From an uncultured Pelagibacteraceae bacterium (lineage in GTDB: Bacteria; Pseudomonadota; Alphaproteobacteria; Pelagibacterales; Pelagibacteraceae), in NCBI GenBank assembly GCA_902592275.1, contig CACJDW010000008.1:1-52608 (forward strand): a stretch of 52,608 nt of DNA. The letters are read 5' to 3'. Below, piece by piece: positions 11,192 to 20,311 of this stretch. A model generated the notes under the pieces. It was not told the origin of the DNA and made no database searches. It was given only the letters and a program-made list of their open reading frames with translations. Within the stretch, counting starts at the first letter, position 1, and each line of letters starts with the position of its first letter. The position numbers and the translations under genes were made by a program.

Positions 11192-12304
11192 ATGGCATTA
11201 AAAAAATTTGCCTTTAACGTTTTAAAAAAAGATAAATTCGCTAGGTGTGGTTTAATTGAGACCCATCGTGGAAATATACATACTCCAGCATTTATGCCTG
11301 TTGGAACACAAGCTACAGTTAAAGCCTGTACGATAGATGATATAAAAAAAACTGGATCAGAAATAATACTTTCAAATACATATCACTTAATGATACGTCC
11401 AGGTGTTGAAAGAATTAAATCTACTGGTGGTCTACATGAATTTATGAATTGTGATTTACCTATTTTAACTGACTCTGGTGGATTTCAGGTTATGTCTTTG
11501 TCAAAATTAAATAAAATTGACAGAGAGAAGGGCGCTATATTTAACTCTCATGTTGATGGAAAAAAATTTTACTTAAGTCCGGAGGAGAGCATACGGATTC
11601 AGTTGGGTTTAAATTCTGATATTGTGATGATCATGGATGAGTGCCCAAAAAAAACTAATGATTATAATGTAATAAAAAAATCTATGGATTTATCACTTTA
11701 CTGGGCAGAAAGATCTAAAATGGCATTTGGAAATAATCCACATAAAGCTTTATTTGGTATAGTCCAAGGAGGTCTTTTTAAAGATTTAAGATTAAAATCT
11801 CTTCAAGAGTTAATTAAAATTGGTTTTGATGGTTATGCTCTTGGAGGATTAGCTGTAGGAGAAACTCAACATGAAATGTTTAGCGTTTTAGACGATATTA
11901 AGGAAAACTTACCTATTGAAAAACCACATTACTTAATGGGAGTTGGAACGCCATCAGATATTTTGGGTGCTGTAAAAAGAGGCATAGATATGTTTGACTG
12001 TGTATTGCCAACTAGATCTGGTAGAACAGGTTTAGCTTTTACATGGAAGGGAAGAATCAATATTAAAAATAATAAATATCAAAATGACAACACACCACTT
12101 GATCCATATTGTGAAAATCTCAATTTAAATAAATACTCAAAAAATTATTTAAATCACTTATTTAATACTAATGAAATTCTAGCCTCAATGTTGCTGACAC
12201 TACATAATATTAATTTTTATCAAGAATTAATGGCCTCAATCAGAAAAAATATTAACGAAGGCACTTTTGATCAATTTCATAATAAATACATTGATAAGTT
12301 GTAG
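11192..12304 (+). CDS. tgt: tRNA-guanine transglycosylase (queuine pathway), atypical zinc site
   Basis: Exchanges guanine-34 for preQ1 in tRNAs with GUN anticodons, the first tRNA-bound step of queuosine formation. The 370-residue protein keeps the substrate loop DSGGFQVMSL, MDECP, and the nucleophile region MFDCVLPTRSGRTGLAF. The structural zinc site, normally C-x-C-x2-C-x25-H before YSxAYLxHL, is broken: C307 and H338 are kept at the exact spacing, but the second and third cysteines are Asn309 and Leu312. Flanking residues (YSKNYLNHL, TLHN) align without gaps. Function is likely retained given the intact active site, but zinc binding is doubtful. Confidence 0.93.
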   Translation: MALKKFAFNVLKKDKFARCGLIETHRGNIHTPAFMPVGTQATVKACTIDDIKKTGSEIILSNTYHLMIRPGVERIKSTGGLHEFMNCDLPILTDSGGFQVMSLSKLNKIDREKGAIFNSHVDGKKFYLSPEESIRIQLGLNSDIVMIMDECPKKTNDYNVIKKSMDLSLYWAERSKMAFGNNPHKALFGIVQGGLFKDLRLKSLQELIKIGFDGYALGGLAVGETQHEMFSVLDDIKENLPIEKPHYLMGVGTPSDILGAVKRGIDMFDCVLPTRSGRTGLAFTWKGRINIKNNKYQNDNTPLDPYCENLNLNKYSKNYLNHLFNTNEILASMLLTLHNINFYQELMASIRKNINEGTFDQFHNKYIDKL

Positions 12305-12388
12305 AAGCTTTATAGATTTGGTTAAAATTGACATTTGAAAAAAAATAATAATTCTGTATATAACAACTATTCTATTTGAATAATTTGG

Positions 12389-12464
<76 letters not shown>

Positions 12465-12473
12465 TTAATTCAA

Positions 12474-13301
12474 TTAACTTAAATTAATCGGTGGATAATC
12501 TAAAATAACTCCATTCATCCATTCGTTGAGTTGCTTTATTCTTGTGTCTGAAGAGGGGTGTGTGCTCATAAATTGAGGAGGCTCTTTACCTTTATTAAAT
12601 TCTTTCATCCTTTCCCAAATTTTAACTGTTTCTCTAATATCATAACCAGATAAAGATGAAAAAATCATACCTAAATAATCAGCTTCGCTTTCTTGTTTTC
12701 TATTGAAAGGATTCATAATTCCTAATTGAGCTAGCATACCAACCGTATCCATGCCGGTAGTTCTGTTAATGTCAGACAAAATACCTCCACTAGCTATATC
12801 TATAATTCTAGCACCTGTATTTAACAAAACACCTCTGCTAGCTCTCTCAACTGAATGTTTTGCTACCGCATGAGCAACTTCGTGACCCATCACTGCAGCT
12901 AATCCATTTTGATTTTTTGTAACATCTAATATACCTGTGTAGACTGCTATTTTACCACCTGGCATACACCATGCATTTCTTACTTTTTTATTGTCAATTA
13001 AAATATATTCCCAGTCAAAATTTACTGTTGGGTCCTCTAAATTAGATCTATAAAAATATTCACTAATCGAATCTTCCATTCTTTTTCCAATTTCTTTTAT
13101 TTCATTTAATGTTTTTAAATCATCGCTCATCTTTTCTTTTTCTTTAACTTTTTCATAAATTTGAGCTGCCTGCGCATTTAATTTAGCTTCAGGTATAATT
13201 TTTAATTGTTTTCGATCAGTTATTGGAGCAGTAGAACAAGAGTGCAAAAGTATACTTCCACATCCACAACCCATATATGTCAAAAATTTTCTTCTATCCA
13301 T
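12474..13301 (-). CDS. M48-family zinc metalloprotease, exported lipoprotein-like
   Basis: Probable periplasmic protease of the LoiP/BepA type, acting on cell-envelope proteins. The zinc motif is HEVAH (in MGHEVAHAVAKHSVERA), with the downstream third-ligand region ESEADYLGM; both are needed for catalysis and both are present. The N-terminus (MDRRKFLTYMGCGCGSILLHSCS) has an arginine pair before a hydrophobic stretch and candidate lipidation cysteines, so it may be Tat-exported or lipidated. At 275 residues it lacks the TPR domain of BepA. It stands alone between tRNA-Lys and a small membrane ORF. Confidence 0.88.
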   Translation of the reverse strand: MDRRKFLTYMGCGCGSILLHSCSTAPITDRKQLKIIPEAKLNAQAAQIYEKVKEKEKMSDDLKTLNEIKEIGKRMEDSISEYFYRSNLEDPTVNFDWEYILIDNKKVRNAWCMPGGKIAVYTGILDVTKNQNGLAAVMGHEVAHAVAKHSVERASRGVLLNTGARIIDIASGGILSDINRTTGMDTVGMLAQLGIMNPFNRKQESEADYLGMIFSSLSGYDIRETVKIWERMKEFNKGKEPPQFMSTHPSSDTRIKQLNEWMNGVILDYPPINLS

Positions 13302-13332
13302 ATCTACTTAAAATTGATAATAGTACTTTAAA

Positions 13333-13410
13333 ATGAATCTTAATAACAAAATTTTAATTGTATTATTTATCATTGCAATTGTTTTTGTTGTATACGCTAG
13401 TTATAGTTAA
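13333..13410 (+). CDS. Possible 25-residue single-helix membrane peptide
   Basis: An ATG-initiated frame encodes MNLNNKILIVLFIIAIVFVVYASYS followed by TAA. It is almost entirely one hydrophobic helix after a polar N-terminus and ends 8 nt before the DUF502 gene on the same strand. No clear Shine-Dalgarno sequence is visible. It may be a real micro-protein or simply an AT-rich leader; only its composition and position support it. Confidence 0.35.
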   Translation: MNLNNKILIVLFIIAIVFVVYASYS

Positions 13411-13418
13411 TTTTAAAT

Positions 13419-14036
13419 ATGGCAAAAAAGAGCTCAAAAAAATCTTTTTCATTAACATTAAGAAATTATTTTATTACTGGCGTTGTTGTTTTAATACCAA
13501 TTGGTTTTACACTCTATTTAACTAAAATTTTAATAGGTATTTCATCAAATTTAATTCCTAAAAATATTAATCCAAATAGTTATTTGCCATTTAATATTCC
13601 TGGAGTTGAAATTATTATTTCAATATTATTAATAACCATTGTTGGGGGACTTTCATTATCATTTTTTGGAAGACGAATTCTTAAACTGATAGATGATTTA
13701 TTCAAAAGAATTCCATTTTTAAGAACAGTTTATTCTGCAATTGTTCAAATGACAGAAACTTTTTCCAAAAAAGATGATGGAAAAAAAAGTGTAGTTTTAA
13801 TTGAATATCCAAGAAAAGGAGTTTGGGCTGTTGGTTTTGCTACGAAAGAAAACAAAGGGGAAATGGCTCAAAAAACTGGCAAGAATTTAATTAATGTTTT
13901 TGTGCCAACAACTCCAAATCCAACTAGTGGTTTTTTATTAATGTTTCCTATGGAGGATGTTATTTACTTAAATATGTCATTTGAGGAGGCATCTAAGTTT
14001 ATAGTTTCAGCAGGAACCTCTACTAAAAAAAATTAA
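13419..14036 (+). CDS. DUF502 family membrane protein
   Basis: A 205-residue protein with two membrane helices (about residues 14-38 and 62-84) and a soluble C-terminal domain. The family pattern is clear: YFITGVVVLIPIGFTLYLT, FGRRILKLIDDLFKRIPFLRTVYSAIVQM, and VFVPTTPNPTSGFLLMFP. The molecular function of DUF502 proteins is not established; they are widespread in bacteria and plants. Its stop overlaps the convergent recG stop by 4 nt. Confidence 0.88.
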   Translation: MAKKSSKKSFSLTLRNYFITGVVVLIPIGFTLYLTKILIGISSNLIPKNINPNSYLPFNIPGVEIIISILLITIVGGLSLSFFGRRILKLIDDLFKRIPFLRTVYSAIVQMTETFSKKDDGKKSVVLIEYPRKGVWAVGFATKENKGEMAQKTGKNLINVFVPTTPNPTSGFLLMFPMEDVIYLNMSFEEASKFIVSAGTSTKKN

Positions 14037-16084
14037 GCAATATCATTTATTATATCAGCTCTATCGTACAATTTTATCAAAGGTTTGAATTTACTTATAT
14101 CTTCATTTGATTTTTCTATTCTTCTCATTTCTTTTTCAGCTAATAAGAAAAGATCACTATTCTGAATTGGATCTGCTAACTTAAAATTTTTTATGCCACT
14201 TTGTTTAAATCCCAAAATATCCCCAAACCCTCGTAATTTCATATCTTCTTCAGATATTAAAAAACCATCGTTAGTGTCTTTTAAAATTTTTATTCTTTTT
14301 TTTGCGTTTTCGCTTAGATTTGATTTAAACATTAATATACATGTAGAGTCTTTAACTCCACGACCAACTCTACCTCTTAGTTGATGAAGTTGAGATAAAC
14401 CAAATTTGTTTGCATTTTCAATTATAATCGTATTTGCATTTGGAAAATCTATACCAACCTCAATAATCGTGGTAGAAACCAATATCTTAAATTTATTATT
14501 TAAAAAATTATTTAATATTTCATTTTTTTCATCCACATCAGTTTTTCCATGAAGTAAACTTACTTGATTTGGAAACTTGCTCTCTAAATATTCATATTTT
14601 TTAACAGCTGATGAATGATCCAATTTTTTAGATTCCTCAATTAATGGACAAACCCAAAAAATTTGATTTCCAATATTAATTTCTTTTTTTATAAATTTTA
14701 AAACATCTTCAATTTTAACTTCTAATTTACTATATGTTTTAATTGGTTTTCTATTTTTAGGTTTTTCTCTAATTATTGAAATATCCATATCACCATAAAT
14801 TGTCATTGTAAGAGTTCTAGGTATAGGTGTTGCTGTCATTAATAATACGTCACAATTTGGTCCGCCTTTGTCTGACAATCTTTTTCTTTGATTCACTCCA
14901 AACTTATGTTGTTCATCTATAATTATTAATCCTAATTTTTTAAAAATTACTTTTTTTTGAAATATTGCATGTGTTCCAAAGATAATATCAATTTTATTAT
15001 TTTCTAATTTTTTATGAATTTCTTTTTTTAATTTATATTCAGATTTTCCAGAAATAAGATCTATATTTATATTTTTAGGAAATATTTTTTTTGCAAGATT
15101 AAAATGTTGTCTTGCTAGAATTTCTGTAGGAGCCATAAAAGCAACTTGGAAACCAGAATTTATGCTATTTATTGCTGCTAAAAGAGACACTATTGTTTTT
15201 CCACTACCAACGTCTCCTTGCAAAAGTCTAAACATTTTAGTTGGTGAACTTAAATCTTTGTTTATTTCGTTTAGTGATTTTTGTTGATCATCGGTAAGAG
15301 AGAAATCTAATTTATCAATTATTGAGTTTTGTTTATTTAAATTAATAATTTTATTTTTTTTTTTTATTTTTCTTATTTTTTTTCTTATTTCAGAATTCAC
15401 AAGAAAAGTTGAAAATATTTCATCAAAAGCAAGTCTTTGATAGAAATTTGATTTATAATTTCCGATATTTTCAGGTTTATGCAGTTCTTTAATTGAGCTA
15501 TTCCAACTTATGTTTTTAAATTTAGATATAATACTTTTAGAGTGCCATTCATTAAAAACTGGTAAATTATCGATTATTTGATTTAAGATTTTATTATATA
15601 TTTTTTCAGAAATACCTTCAGTTAATGAGTATTTATTATGAGTTTGCTTGATTAAAGAAGAATCCTCAGAAACATATTTTGGATTTGTAATTTGATATTT
15701 ATTCCTAAAATGACCTATTTTACCACTAACAGTAATTTCTTTTCCTAGTGGAAGTATTTTTTTTATGTATCCTTCATAACTATTAAAAAAAACACAATCT
15801 ATTTCACCAGTTTCATCACTACATAAAACTCTATTTGGTAATTTTCTTATACGAGGGAAGTTATACTTTTGAGGTATTATAGTTACTGTTTGTATTTCAT
15901 CAATTTTTAAATCTTTTATTTTTGATGACAAGCTTCTATCTGTATAAGATTTTGGTAGTTTCCATAGTAAATCAAATAAATTATTAATATTTTTCCTCTT
16001 TAATAAATTTTTTGTTTTAGTTCCTACACCTTTTAAAGAACTTAAATCTGACAATAAATATTCATAATTTGTTTTATTATTCAT
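14033..16084 (-). CDS. recG: ATP-dependent DNA helicase RecG
   Basis: Remodels stalled replication forks and branched DNA. The 683-residue length is normal. An N-terminal wedge/OB region (about 60-160) is followed by helicase motifs: Walker A LQGDVGSGKTIV, the DExH-type box IIDEQHKFGVNQRKRL, TATPIPRTL, and motif VI in QLRGRVGRG. The C-terminal GFGDILGFKQSG element is present. Several stretches are poly-Lys/Asn rich, reflecting AT bias. Divergent from sdhE across 25 nt and convergent with the DUF502 gene. Confidence 0.96.
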   Translation of the reverse strand: MNNKTNYEYLLSDLSSLKGVGTKTKNLLKRKNINNLFDLLWKLPKSYTDRSLSSKIKDLKIDEIQTVTIIPQKYNFPRIRKLPNRVLCSDETGEIDCVFFNSYEGYIKKILPLGKEITVSGKIGHFRNKYQITNPKYVSEDSSLIKQTHNKYSLTEGISEKIYNKILNQIIDNLPVFNEWHSKSIISKFKNISWNSSIKELHKPENIGNYKSNFYQRLAFDEIFSTFLVNSEIRKKIRKIKKKNKIINLNKQNSIIDKLDFSLTDDQQKSLNEINKDLSSPTKMFRLLQGDVGSGKTIVSLLAAINSINSGFQVAFMAPTEILARQHFNLAKKIFPKNINIDLISGKSEYKLKKEIHKKLENNKIDIIFGTHAIFQKKVIFKKLGLIIIDEQHKFGVNQRKRLSDKGGPNCDVLLMTATPIPRTLTMTIYGDMDISIIREKPKNRKPIKTYSKLEVKIEDVLKFIKKEINIGNQIFWVCPLIEESKKLDHSSAVKKYEYLESKFPNQVSLLHGKTDVDEKNEILNNFLNNKFKILVSTTIIEVGIDFPNANTIIIENANKFGLSQLHQLRGRVGRGVKDSTCILMFKSNLSENAKKRIKILKDTNDGFLISEEDMKLRGFGDILGFKQSGIKNFKLADPIQNSDLFLLAEKEMRRIEKSNEDISKFKPLIKLYDRADIINDIA

Positions 16085-16109
16085 TAACTACTAATATATT
16101 CTAATTATT

Positions 16110-16373
16110 ATGATCAACATAGATGAATTAAAAAAAAAAATTATTTATCGATCTAATTATAGAGGCACAAAAGAAATGGATAATCTTTTGGGTGCATTTA
16201 CAAAAAAATATATAAATGATTTAAATGAAAATGATCTTCTTGATTTAGAAAAACTACTGAATATAGATGACACTAATTTGTATAATTTTTACAATGGTTT
16301 TAAAACCGATTTTGATTTTGAAAATAATAATGTCAATTTCTTATATAAAAATTTTAATTATTTACAAAAATGA
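16110..16373 (+). CDS. sdhE: FAD assembly factor SdhE (succinate dehydrogenase assembly)
   Basis: Small protein that promotes covalent attachment of FAD to the succinate dehydrogenase flavoprotein. The 87-residue protein has the family motif RGTKEMD (RGxxExD, about residues 18-24), with the Arg-Gly and Glu that contact SdhA, within the usual Sdh5/TPR_div1 context (SNYRGTKEMDNLLGAF). Length is normal. It is divergent from recG, and its stop abuts the 3' end of tRNA-Ser on the other strand. Confidence 0.9.
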   Translation: MINIDELKKKIIYRSNYRGTKEMDNLLGAFTKKYINDLNENDLLDLEKLLNIDDTNLYNFYNGFKTDFDFENNNVNFLYKNFNYLQK

Positions 16374-16463
16374 TGGCGGAGAGACTGGGATTCGAACCCA
16401 GGAAAGAGTTGCCCCTTTGCCGGTTTTCAAGACCGGTGCTTTCAACCGCTCAGCCATCTCTCC
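16374..16463 (-). tRNA. tRNA-Ser (anticodon TGA)
   Basis: On the minus strand, a 90-nt class II tRNA with a long variable arm. The acceptor stem GGAGAGA pairs with TCTCTCC, with discriminator G73 and an encoded CCA. The anticodon stem CCGGT/ACCGG surrounds loop CTTGAAA, giving TGA. The T arm contains TTCGAAT. It starts immediately after the sdhE stop codon on the opposite strand. Confidence 0.97.
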
Positions 16464-16549
16464 GTGAGCAAGGTTTTATAATTATAATTATTTAATTCAA
16501 CCATAAAATAGTCTAATAAACTTATTAATTACAAGCATCATGCTTTCCT

Positions 16550-17428
16550 ATGAATAAAGAATTTAACAAAGGCTTATTACTTGCAGGATTTGGTTCTTTT
16601 TGGTGGGGATTTTTTGGTGTAATTTATTTTAAATATATCGCTTATATTGGGCATATTGAATTAGTAGTTCATAGATGCTTATGGACAGCCTTTACATTAA
16701 TTCTTACGACGTTTTTTTTCTCTAAATGGAATATTTTTTTTAAAATTTTAAAAAATAAATCAAATTTATTTTATTTATTTATTTCAGGTTTTTTAATTTT
16801 TATAAATTGGGGTGTATGGATATATGCTATAGCAACAAATAGAATTATAGATGCAAGTTTTGGTTATTTTATAATGCCCATTTTAAGTGTAATGCTTGGT
16901 TATCTTTTTTTTAAAGAAAAACTTAATAAAAAAAGAGTCTTTTCAATCCTGTTAGTTATTCTATCTATCCTTTTTTTAATAATAGTAAGTATTAAATCAT
17001 TGCCTTGGGTTGGCTTAATTGTTGCTTTAAGTTGGGGATTTTACAATCTTGTAAGAAAAAAAATAAATGTTGATACAGACGTTGGCCTTCTAATAGAGAG
17101 TTTATTTATATTACCATTTGCTTTGTTAGCTTTTTATTTAATAGCAAGTAAAGGATATAATGATTTTAGATTATCTGATCCATCGATGATGCTATTTATT
17201 TATCTTGCTGGACCTATGACCGTCATACCTTTGTTTTTATATGTTAGGGGGGTTGAACTCTGTGGTTTAGGACCGACTGGTATGATATTTTATATAACTC
17301 CCACTTTTCAGTTTTTATTAGGCTATTTTTATTACAACGAACCTTTTTCAATAACAAAATTAGTTAGTTTTATTTTTATTTGGATTGCTGTAATTATATA
17401 TTTGAAGGATTTACATGAAACTAATTAA
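16550..17428 (+). CDS. rarD: RarD-type EamA/DMT superfamily permease
   Basis: Integral membrane transporter of the drug/metabolite superfamily, RarD branch; substrate unknown. The 292 residues contain about ten hydrophobic helices. The RarD-like N-terminus GFGSFWWGFFGVIYFKYIAYIGHIELVVHRCLW and the second-repeat motif GLGPTGMIFYITPTFQFLLGYFYYNEPFS are visible. Its 3' end overlaps the lytic transglycosylase gene by 14 nt. The link to chloramphenicol sensitivity implied by the family name should not be assumed here. Confidence 0.88.
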   Translation: MNKEFNKGLLLAGFGSFWWGFFGVIYFKYIAYIGHIELVVHRCLWTAFTLILTTFFFSKWNIFFKILKNKSNLFYLFISGFLIFINWGVWIYAIATNRIIDASFGYFIMPILSVMLGYLFFKEKLNKKRVFSILLVILSILFLIIVSIKSLPWVGLIVALSWGFYNLVRKKINVDTDVGLLIESLFILPFALLAFYLIASKGYNDFRLSDPSMMLFIYLAGPMTVIPLFLYVRGVELCGLGPTGMIFYITPTFQFLLGYFYYNEPFSITKLVSFIFIWIAVIIYLKDLHETN

Positions 17429-18416
17429 TTTTTTTTTATTTTTTATTTTTATTTCTATTAATTTCTCATTTGCTGATATCAATAAAGAATTTGAAAAATG
17501 GAAATTAAATTTTAAAAAAATAGCTTTAGAAAATAACATTTCAGAAAAAACGTTTGATAGAGTTATGTCAAATACTAAATTTTTATCAGATGTAATAAAA
17601 TATGATAGATATCAACCTGAATTTTATGAAGATACTAAAACTTATATTTCAAAAAGAACATCATCAAAAAAAGTTTCTCTAGGTAAAAAATTCTATGAAA
17701 AAAATTCAGCGTTGATAAATGCTGTTGAAAACGAATTTAGTATAGAGAGAGAATTGCTATTAGCTTTAATGGGAATAGAAACTAATTTTGGAACGTATGT
17801 TGGTAAAATGGACATTTTATCCTCTTTAGCAACTTTAAGTTTTGATAAAAGACGATCAGAATTTTTTACAAATGAATTATTAATACTTTTGAGATTAATA
17901 GAAAATGAACAAATAGATTATAAAACATTATATGGATCTTGGGCAGGTGCTTTTGGTTTTTTCCAATTCATGCCATCAACAATGAAAAATTATGCAATTG
18001 ACCATGATGGTAATGGATATATAGATTTAAAAAATAATAATGATGCTTACGCATCAGCATCAAACTATTTAAATCAAATAGGCTGGAAAAGTGAAAATCC
18101 TTGTTTTTATAGAATTGATTTATCAGACAATATACCAAGTAAATATTTAAACATTTCCGCAAAAAAACTTCATGATAAAAAAAAGTTAAAATATTTTAGA
18201 AAATATATTAAAAATAATGATCAAATAGATGATAAGCACAATTCTTTAAAGGTAGCCATTATAACTCCCGATAAAGACATCATACCTGATGCTGAAACCT
18301 TAAATCCAGCTTATATCGTATTTGATAACTATGAAATAATATTAAAATGGAATAGATCATTGCGATTCGCTTTAGCCGTTTGTACATTAAAAGATAAATT
18401 TAAAAATGAACTTTAA
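17415..18416 (+). CDS. Lytic murein transglycosylase (MltB family)
   Basis: Cleaves peptidoglycan glycan strands in the periplasm. It has a signal peptide (about residues 1-20, ending FSFA) but no lipobox, so it is a soluble MltB-like enzyme. The catalytic glutamate is in LLALMGIETNFGTYVG (about residue 118), with the downstream AGAFGFFQFMPSTMKNYAIDHDGNGYIDL segment typical of family 3. Length 333 is normal. It overlaps both neighbours (14 and 11 nt), part of a cell-wall run with the RlpA/SPOR lipoprotein and a D,D-carboxypeptidase. Confidence 0.92.
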   Translation: MKLINFFLFFIFISINFSFADINKEFEKWKLNFKKIALENNISEKTFDRVMSNTKFLSDVIKYDRYQPEFYEDTKTYISKRTSSKKVSLGKKFYEKNSALINAVENEFSIERELLLALMGIETNFGTYVGKMDILSSLATLSFDKRRSEFFTNELLILLRLIENEQIDYKTLYGSWAGAFGFFQFMPSTMKNYAIDHDGNGYIDLKNNNDAYASASNYLNQIGWKSENPCFYRIDLSDNIPSKYLNISAKKLHDKKKLKYFRKYIKNNDQIDDKHNSLKVAIITPDKDIIPDAETLNPAYIVFDNYEIILKWNRSLRFALAVCTLKDKFKNEL

Positions 18417-19167
18417 AAAACTCATATTAATTATTTCTATATTTTTTTTATCTGCATGTAATCAATTTGATCAAAATAATAAAAACCTAGTTTATATTAG
18501 TGATCAAAAGTATAGTAATACTGGATTTGCTTTAATTTATGATGATGAATTAAAAAAAGAAAAAAAAATATCTCAAAAAATTGATAACAGATCTCTTTTA
18601 ATTTTTCATAATAAAATTAAAAAAAATTCATTTGTTAAAATTACCAATCCTGTAAATGATAAGTCAATTATAGCTAAAGTAATCTCTAATAATGTTAAAT
18701 TCTCCTCTTTTTATAATTCTGTAATTACTAAGCGAATTGCTGATGAGTTATCACTTGACCCTAAAGAACCTTATATTGATCTTGTTTTAATCTCAAAAAG
18801 TTCAACATTTGTAGCTAAAAAAGCAAAGACTTTTGATGAAGAGAAAAGTGTAGCTGAAAAAGCTCCTGTTGACGGAATTACCATAGATAATCTGGGTAAA
18901 GAAAAGACTAAAGAAGTCAAAATAAAAAAACATAAATTTTTATATTCAATAAAGATTGCAGATTTTTATTACCGAGACTCTGCAGAAAATATGGTTAATA
19001 GAATAAAAGATGAGACAAATATAAAAAGATCTGTAATTAAAAAATTATCTAAAACTAAATATAGGGTATTATTGGGTCCATTTAATGATATAAAAAAACT
19101 AGAAAAATCATTTAACGAAATAAAAGTATTAAATTTTGAAAATATAGAGATATTAAAAGATGTTTAG
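18406..19167 (+). CDS. RlpA-like lipoprotein with SPOR domain
   Basis: Outer-membrane or periplasmic lipoprotein that probably binds denuded septal glycan. The signal peptide ends in lipobox LSAC (Cys18). Residues about 30-130 resemble the RlpA double-psi beta-barrel (FVKITNPVNDKSIIAKV), and residues about 175-253 look like a SPOR domain (FLYSIKIADFYYRDSAENM...YRVLLGPFNDIKKLE). The RlpA catalytic stretch NDRGPF is absent (ISNNVKFSSF instead), so lytic activity is unlikely. The position between mltB and the carboxypeptidase fits a division or cell-wall role. Divergent in sequence, so the RlpA assignment is moderate. Confidence 0.72.
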   Translation: MNFKKLILIISIFFLSACNQFDQNNKNLVYISDQKYSNTGFALIYDDELKKEKKISQKIDNRSLLIFHNKIKKNSFVKITNPVNDKSIIAKVISNNVKFSSFYNSVITKRIADELSLDPKEPYIDLVLISKSSTFVAKKAKTFDEEKSVAEKAPVDGITIDNLGKEKTKEVKIKKHKFLYSIKIADFYYRDSAENMVNRIKDETNIKRSVIKKLSKTKYRVLLGPFNDIKKLEKSFNEIKVLNFENIEILKDV

Positions 19168-20311
19168 AATATTATTAATTGTAATTTTATTTAGTTTTTC
19201 ATTACCAAGTGTTTCTAAAGCTAATTTTGATGTAAATGCAAGAACTGTAATTTTACAAGATTACCATTCTGGAGAAATTCTCTATGAAAAAGAGCCAGAT
19301 ATTTCAATTTATCCAGCTTCTATGACAAAAATAATGACAGCAATTATTGCTTTTGACTTGATAAAATCAGGCGATCTTAGTTTGGATGAAAAATTTATAA
19401 TATCAGAGAGAGCTTGGAGACTATCTACATCTGGATATTCGTCGATGTTTATAATGGTAGGTGATCAAGTCTCTGTAGAAAATTTATTAAGAGGTATTAT
19501 CGTTGCTTCAGGTAATGATGCATGTATTGCATTGGCTGAAGGTATAGCAGGTACCGAGGAAGAATTCGCAATTTTAATGACTGCTAAAGCAAAAGAATTG
19601 GGGATGGATAATACAAACTTTTCAAATTCATCAGGAATAAATGACCCTGACAACTACTCGACTGTTAGAGATATTTTAAAAATGTCTAGATATTTAATTA
19701 AAGAACATCCTGAATTTTACAAAATGTTTGCTGAAAAAGAATTTACGTGGGATAGGACAGGGGGCGATCCAATAACACAAGGAAATAGAAATCCACTGCT
19801 TTATAAAAACCTTGGAGCAGATGGAATAAAAACTGGTTATTTAGCTGTTGAAAAATATTCTTTAGCATCATCAATAGATAGAAATGGCAGAAGATTGATT
19901 GCTGTAGGAAGTGGTTTTAATTCAAAAAATGCTAGATCTAAAGAGAGCACAAAATTACTTACATTTGGTCTTACCAACTATGATCTTGTAGAAATAGCTA
20001 AAGCTAATAAACCATTGCACAAAATTGATGTTTGGTTAGGAAAAGAGAATAGTGTGGAAGCATATACGACGGAAGATATTTATAAAACAATCAAAAAAGC
20101 GAAAAAAAAACTTTTAAAAGTTGTTGTTAAGTATGATGGGCCAGTCGAAGCACCAATTGAAAAAGATCAAAAAATAGCCACTCTAAGAGTTGTTTATGAT
20201 CAAGAACTCATTGGTGAATATGATTTACTTTCATCGAAAGAAATTAAAAAAGTTAATTTTTTTACAAGATTAATAAAATCAATAAATTATTTAATTTGGG
20301 GTGATGTCTAA
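19160..20311 (+). CDS. D-alanyl-D-alanine carboxypeptidase (PBP5/6 family)
   Basis: Periplasmic enzyme that trims the terminal D-Ala of peptidoglycan stem peptides. It has a signal peptide (about residues 1-21). The three penicillin-binding motifs are intact: SMTK (S54-K57), SGN (117-119) and KTG (224-226). The C-terminal PBP5-type beta domain follows (about 285-360) and ends in a hydrophobic/amphipathic tail (FTRLIKSINYLIW) suited to membrane anchoring. Length 383 is typical. It overlaps both the SPOR lipoprotein gene and tmk by 8 nt. Confidence 0.94.
   Translation: MFRILLIVILFSFSLPSVSKANFDVNARTVILQDYHSGEILYEKEPDISIYPASMTKIMTAIIAFDLIKSGDLSLDEKFIISERAWRLSTSGYSSMFIMVGDQVSVENLLRGIIVASGNDACIALAEGIAGTEEEFAILMTAKAKELGMDNTNFSNSSGINDPDNYSTVRDILKMSRYLIKEHPEFYKMFAEKEFTWDRTGGDPITQGNRNPLLYKNLGADGIKTGYLAVEKYSLASSIDRNGRRLIAVGSGFNSKNARSKESTKLLTFGLTNYDLVEIAKANKPLHKIDVWLGKENSVEAYTTEDIYKTIKKAKKKLLKVVVKYDGPVEAPIEKDQKIATLRVVYDQELIGEYDLLSSKEIKKVNFFTRLIKSINYLIWGDV

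Noticed and set aside
16267..16467. Plus-strand frame ending in GGETGIRTQERVAPLPVFKTGAF
   Set aside because: It is the antisense of tRNA-Ser joined to an alternative frame of sdhE, another familiar artefact.
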